From: an uncultured Dialister sp.
GTDB taxonomy: Bacteria > Bacillota > Negativicutes > Veillonellales > Dialisteraceae
NCBI GenBank assembly: GCA_900314595.1
Contig: OMVW01000056.1
Span: 1 to 8,210, forward strand
Direction: 5' to 3'
Length of the DNA stretch: 8,210 bases
Below are positions 5,329 through 8,210 of the stretch, piece by piece. The position numbers were made by a program, and so were the translations under genes. The notes beneath the pieces are model-generated. The model was not told the DNA's origin and made no database searches. It saw nothing but the letters and a program-made list of their open reading frames with translations. Position 1 is the stretch's first letter; every line of letters starts with the position of its first letter.

Positions 5329-6822
5329 TCACACATACCGGCACACATGATCCACGGCGATATCGGAGAACCCGTAAGCTTCCGCTTTCGTCACTTTTCC
5401 GTCTGCAATTTCTTTCATTTCCAAAAGGAGCCGTTTTCCTCCTTCTTCAATGGTTTCTTCTCCGCGGACGATGGGAGAAAGGTCTACGTCCAGATTGTCT
5501 TCCATCCAGCTGGCCGTATGTTCGTTGGCTGTCACTTTGCAGACCGGAACCATGGAAAGGCCTGTAGGGGTCCCAAGACCGGTGGTGAAGATGATGATCT
5601 GACAGCCGGCAGCAGCCATGGAGGTAATGGAGGATACGTCAAAACCGGCGGTATCCATGACGAGAGCTCCCGATTTGGCCGGCCGCTGTGCCTGTTCCAG
5701 CACTTCTACGACAGGCCTTGTGCCGCCTTTTTTGATGCAGCCCAGGCTTTTTTCTTCCAGTGTGGAAAGTCCGCCCGCCTTATTTCCGGGAGCGGGCTGG
5801 CCTTCGCGGCAGTTCTGGCCGGCCCCTGAGATATGATTTTCATAGGCTTCGCAGGTCCTGATGATTTCATCGTGAATTTTTGCAGTGAGGCCCCTTCTGG
5901 CCAGAATATGTTCCGCCCCGATCCATTCGATGGATTCGCTGATCATGGCAGATCCTCCCATATCGATGAGGCGGTCCGACATATTTCCCACTGCCGGATT
6001 GGCCGCAATGCCGCTGGTGGCATCGCTTCCGCCGCATTCGATGCCTAAAAGAAGTTCGGAAATGGGGAATTTTTCTTTTTTCTGCATGGAAGCCTCTGCA
6101 GCCAGTTTCTTTCCTGCCCGCACTGCTTTTTCGATTGTCCGGAGGGTCCCACCTTCTTCCTGGATGCCGAAGGAAATAATGGGTTTCTTCGTCAGTTTCT
6201 GCAGTTTTTCTTTCAGTTCCCTATGAGAAATGGCTTCACAGCCAAGGCCGATGATGACTACTCCGTACACATTGGGATGGAGGGCAAAGCCCATGAGGAT
6301 CCGCTGGCTGATTTCTTCATTGGCCCCCACGTCAGCACAGCCGCAGTCAAAAGTCAGGTGCACGGAACCTCTGACGAGGGAGGAAGCCACCCGGCAGGTT
6401 TCGCTGGAGCAGGCGCAGGTGGGAAGGAAAAGGATATGGTTCCGGACGCCCGGACGGCCCTCGCTTCTCCGGTAGCCGCGGAAATAGAGAGGTTCATCGG
6501 TGTAGGGCGTGAACTTCGGCCCTTCCCAGGGAATATCGCCCACATATTCATCTTCATATTTCCTCGGAATGCCTTCCAGATTATGATCATCCACCCGATG
6601 ACCCTTTGCGACGAAAGAGGTGGTCTTTCCTATTTCTTCGCCATATTTATAAACGATCGTCCCCACCGGCAGGTCCACGAGGGCGATTTTGTGCCACTGG
6701 GGGATGAAATCTTCCGCCGTCAGCCGTCCTCCCTCGTAAAGGACTACGTCTCCCGGACGCACTTCTTTCGTCACTGTCACTACGGAATCCTTCGGATTCT
6801 GCCAGATTGCCTGTATTTCCAT
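5329..6822 (-). CDS. UxaA/GarD-family sugar-acid dehydratase
   Basis: Cytoplasmic dehydratase of the altronate/galactarate dehydratase family, which removes water from a sugar acid to give a 2-keto-3-deoxy acid. The 497 residues match full-length UxaA (about 495). An N-terminal SAF domain (about 10-85; LVDLPVGTIVYKYGEEIG) is joined by a linker to the large catalytic region, starting at FRGYRRSEGRPGVRN (about 114-128). Family motifs include the cysteine-rich LPTCACSSETC (133-143), DCGCADVG (159-166), IIGLGCE (190-196), ECGGSDATSGIAANPAVG (262-279), SPGNKAGGL-type APGNKAGGLSTLEEKSLG (344-361), and TTGLGTPTGLSMVPVCKV (413-430). The SAF-domain end reads RVDDHNL where I expect a VHxHN motif. AGGAGG lies 4 bp before the ATG. 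The glycerate kinase is 9 bp upstream, its stop codon touching this ribosome binding site. The substrate (altronate, galactarate, or another hexonate) is undetermined. Confidence 0.93.
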   Translation of the reverse strand: MEIQAIWQNPKDSVVTVTKEVRPGDVVLYEGGRLTAEDFIPQWHKIALVDLPVGTIVYKYGEEIGKTTSFVAKGHRVDDHNLEGIPRKYEDEYVGDIPWEGPKFTPYTDEPLYFRGYRRSEGRPGVRNHILFLPTCACSSETCRVASSLVRGSVHLTFDCGCADVGANEEISQRILMGFALHPNVYGVVIIGLGCEAISHRELKEKLQKLTKKPIISFGIQEEGGTLRTIEKAVRAGKKLAAEASMQKKEKFPISELLLGIECGGSDATSGIAANPAVGNMSDRLIDMGGSAMISESIEWIGAEHILARRGLTAKIHDEIIRTCEAYENHISGAGQNCREGQPAPGNKAGGLSTLEEKSLGCIKKGGTRPVVEVLEQAQRPAKSGALVMDTAGFDVSSITSMAAAGCQIIIFTTGLGTPTGLSMVPVCKVTANEHTASWMEDNLDVDLSPIVRGEETIEEGGKRLLLEMKEIADGKVTKAEAYGFSDIAVDHVCRYV

Positions 6823-6831
6823 AAGTCCTCC

Positions 6832-7950
6832 TCATTTCATGGAACGAAATAAATGTAAAGCTGCCTTCTTATAAAATTCTTTCGGATGCGTCATGGATTC
6901 CGCTATTTCTTCTTCCGTCTCTGCCGCAGGAAGAATGAGTACGCCCGGCATTTCCAGTTTTTCCCAGCCTTTTCCAAGGGAAGCGGAAAGAATCACGCAG
7001 GGTACCTTCGCCTTCCGGCAGTGGGCGGCAATGATGGAAACAATTTTTCCGTCTGCGCTCTGGGAATCGGTGCGACCTTCTCCTGTAATGACCACGTCTG
7101 CTTCTTTCAGATAGTCGTCAAAATGATTGAAACGGAGCACTTCTTCTGCACCGGAAGCCATTTTTCCCTTCAGAAATAATAAGAGCGCTGCCCCCAGGCC
7201 TCCGGCCGCCCCGCTGCCGGGAAAAGTATCCGGATTCACGCCGAACGTCTTCGTAAGTACATCCCGGTAATTTTCCATCCCTTTTTCAAGGATTTCCACC
7301 ATGGACGGGTCCGCCCCCTTCTGGGGAGCAAAAACGCGGACCGCCCCTTTGGGCCCGCAGAGGAGATTCGTCACATCGCTGAGAATCGTAAACTCTGCGT
7401 GATGAATGAGCGGTGTCAGCCCGGATAAATCGATCCTTTTCACTTTGGAAAGAGAATCCCCGCAGCCGGGAAGGATATTTCCCTTTTCATCCAGAAATTT
7501 GACCCCCAGCGCTTCCATGGCCCCCATCCCTCCGTCGCTGGTGGCAGAGCCGCCGATTCCGATATATATATGGCGCGCCCCATGGGATAGGGCATGAAGA
7601 ATCATCTCCCCTGTGCCAAAAGTGGACGTTTTTAAAGGATTTCTTTCCTCTTTGGAAATAAGGGTAAGCCCCGAGGCCTCCGCCATTTCCATGAGAGCCT
7701 CCGTTTCCGAAAGTCTGGCATAAGAAGAAATCCTTTCCCCGCCAAGAGGCCCGTGGACGGAAGCCGTCACTTTTTCAGAGGCTCCTGAAGCAAGGACGGC
7801 CGAAACCGTCCCCTCTCCCCCGTCAGCCGAAGGAAGGGAAATCGTTTTTACATCCGGAAATACTTCACGAGCTGCCTCTGTGAGGATTTCTGAAACTTCC
7901 TCTGCCGAAAGAGTGCCTTTGAACGAATCGGGAGCGAAAAGAAAAGTCAT
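6832..7950 (-). CDS. glycerate kinase, GarK/GlxK family
   Basis: Cytoplasmic kinase that phosphorylates D-glycerate; characterised family members mostly form 2-phosphoglycerate, feeding lower glycolysis. The 372 residues carry the family hallmarks in order: N-terminal APDSFKG (6-12), LPSADGGEGT (39-48), GIGGSATSDGGMG (131-143), LCGPKGA (197-203), PGSGAAGGLG (244-253) and TGEGRTDSQSADGK (289-302). The start at 7950 puts the conserved FAPDSF at residue 5 and has AGGCGG 7 bp upstream. A longer in-frame GTG start at 7992 would overlap the candidate -10 box. The gene is the first of an operon with the sugar-acid dehydratase. That pairing resembles galactarate/glucarate catabolism, in which glycerate is the kinase substrate. 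Confidence 0.94.
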   Translation of the reverse strand: MTFLFAPDSFKGTLSAEEVSEILTEAAREVFPDVKTISLPSADGGEGTVSAVLASGASEKVTASVHGPLGGERISSYARLSETEALMEMAEASGLTLISKEERNPLKTSTFGTGEMILHALSHGARHIYIGIGGSATSDGGMGAMEALGVKFLDEKGNILPGCGDSLSKVKRIDLSGLTPLIHHAEFTILSDVTNLLCGPKGAVRVFAPQKGADPSMVEILEKGMENYRDVLTKTFGVNPDTFPGSGAAGGLGAALLLFLKGKMASGAEEVLRFNHFDDYLKEADVVITGEGRTDSQSADGKIVSIIAAHCRKAKVPCVILSASLGKGWEKLEMPGVLILPAAETEEEIAESMTHPKEFYKKAALHLFRSMK

Positions 7951-7982
7951 AGAAACACCGCCTGTCGAAATTGGTTTTCTCC

Positions 7983-7991
7983 ATTGTATCA
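7983..7991 (-). promoter_or_regulatory. candidate extended -10 promoter of the glycerate kinase operon
   Basis: The minus strand reads TGATACAAT, an extended -10 (TG-N-TACAAT) matching 5/6 bases of the hexamer. Transcription would begin about 26 nt before the kinase ATG. There is no good -35; that position falls at the edge of the heptad array 8003-8037, as extended -10 promoters tolerate. Confidence 0.5.
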
Positions 7992-8002
7992 CGAAAGGGG
8001 GA

Positions 8003-8037
8003 AGCCGTTAGCCGTTAGTTTTTAGCAGCTAGTATTT
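8003..8037. repeat. heptad array, unit AGNNNTT, five copies
   Basis: Five contiguous 7-bp units on the plus strand: agccgtt, agccgtt, agttttt, agcagct, agtattt. AG is fixed, TT nearly so, and the middle three positions vary. It is the most degenerate of the arrays. It lies over the -35 position of the candidate glycerate kinase promoter. Confidence 0.65.
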
Positions 8038-8082
8038 TTCAGTTTACAAAGGAAACTATCATACGGAAAACTGCACATTGAA

Positions 8083-8117
8083 GTTAATGGTTAATAGTTA
8101 ATGGGTAATGGCTAACT
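8083..8117. repeat. heptad array, unit GTTAATG, five copies
   Basis: Five contiguous units on the plus strand: gttaatg, gttaata, gttaatg, ggtaatg, gctaact. Position 2 and the last two positions vary. It lies 45 bp to the right of the AGNNNTT array and 40 bp before the hairpin at 8157, with otherwise featureless AT-rich DNA between. Confidence 0.8.
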
Positions 8118-8156
8118 GCAATGTCATTAACTTAAGAAATTCATAAAATAGTTCAA

Positions 8157-8184
8157 GTACGCATCGAAAGGTGCGTGCTTTTTT
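8157..8184 (+). terminator. plus-strand intrinsic terminator or attenuator-like hairpin
   Basis: gtacgcatc and ggtgcgtgc (8157-8165 with 8170-8178) form a 9-bp stem with two G:U pairs and a GAAA tetraloop, followed by six T residues. It would stop plus-strand transcription, yet no plus-strand gene precedes it in the window. Candidate plus-strand boxes ATGTCA (8121-8126) and TAAAAT (8144-8149), spaced 17 bp, would start RNA almost at the stem. The hairpin may therefore end a short RNA or act as a leader attenuator for a gene beyond the right edge. Confidence 0.6.
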
Positions 8185-8210
8185 GTGCAAAAAAGTCGAA
8201 AAAAATACGA

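Noticed and set aside
7951..7992. Longer glycerate kinase starting at a GTG at 7992
   Set aside because: The family starts just before APDSFKG, the ATG at 7950 has a suitable ribosome binding site, and the GTG overlaps the candidate -10 box.

Overview
The window looks like a chromosomal segment of a low-to-mid GC anaerobic Firmicute. Lipoprotein style, codon choice and the many intergenic repeats suggest a Negativicutes gut or oral organism of the Dialister/Megasphaera type, but this is an impression from protein style and not a database match. All five convincing genes lie on the minus strand, so transcription runs from right to left. About 2 kb of the 8.2 kb is non-coding and unusually rich in repeats.

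Right part (7950 to 5329): a two-gene operon encodes a GarK/GlxK-family glycerate kinase followed, 9 bp later, by a full-length UxaA/GarD-family sugar-acid dehydratase. It has a probable extended -10 promoter just upstream of the kinase and a strong bidirectional hairpin terminator at 5022-5058. Together they suggest sugar-acid (aldarate or hexonate) catabolism feeding glycerate into lower glycolysis. The aldolase and reductase that would link the two steps are not in the window.

Middle (4923 to 4509): a five-copy, 62-bp tandem repeat with alternating A/B unit types fills the space between that terminator and a probable promoter with an operator-like inverted repeat. These precede the ABC transporter.

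Left part (4508 to 450): a binding-protein-dependent ABC importer of the AfuABC/FbpABC class (ATPase, then lipoprotein binding protein, then fused two-domain permease). The binding-protein gene is followed by an inverted repeat and a strong terminator. The permease then has its own candidate promoter, so the operon is split into two transcription units. Two tandem minus-strand terminators follow the permease.

The most unusual feature is a set of at least eight short degenerate arrays with a 7-bp period, all intergenic. Most have about five units (35 bp). The unit differs between arrays (ACGAANA, CACTNNT, CTGACNN, CCCCGCA, AGNNNTT, GTTAATG). Three arrays sit directly behind a rho-independent terminator hairpin and share an identical 10-base junction, ccaccttcac. 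Two others have a hairpin with a shorter version of that junction. This looks like a modular repeat family (hairpin, ACCTT box, heptad array) that I cannot name.
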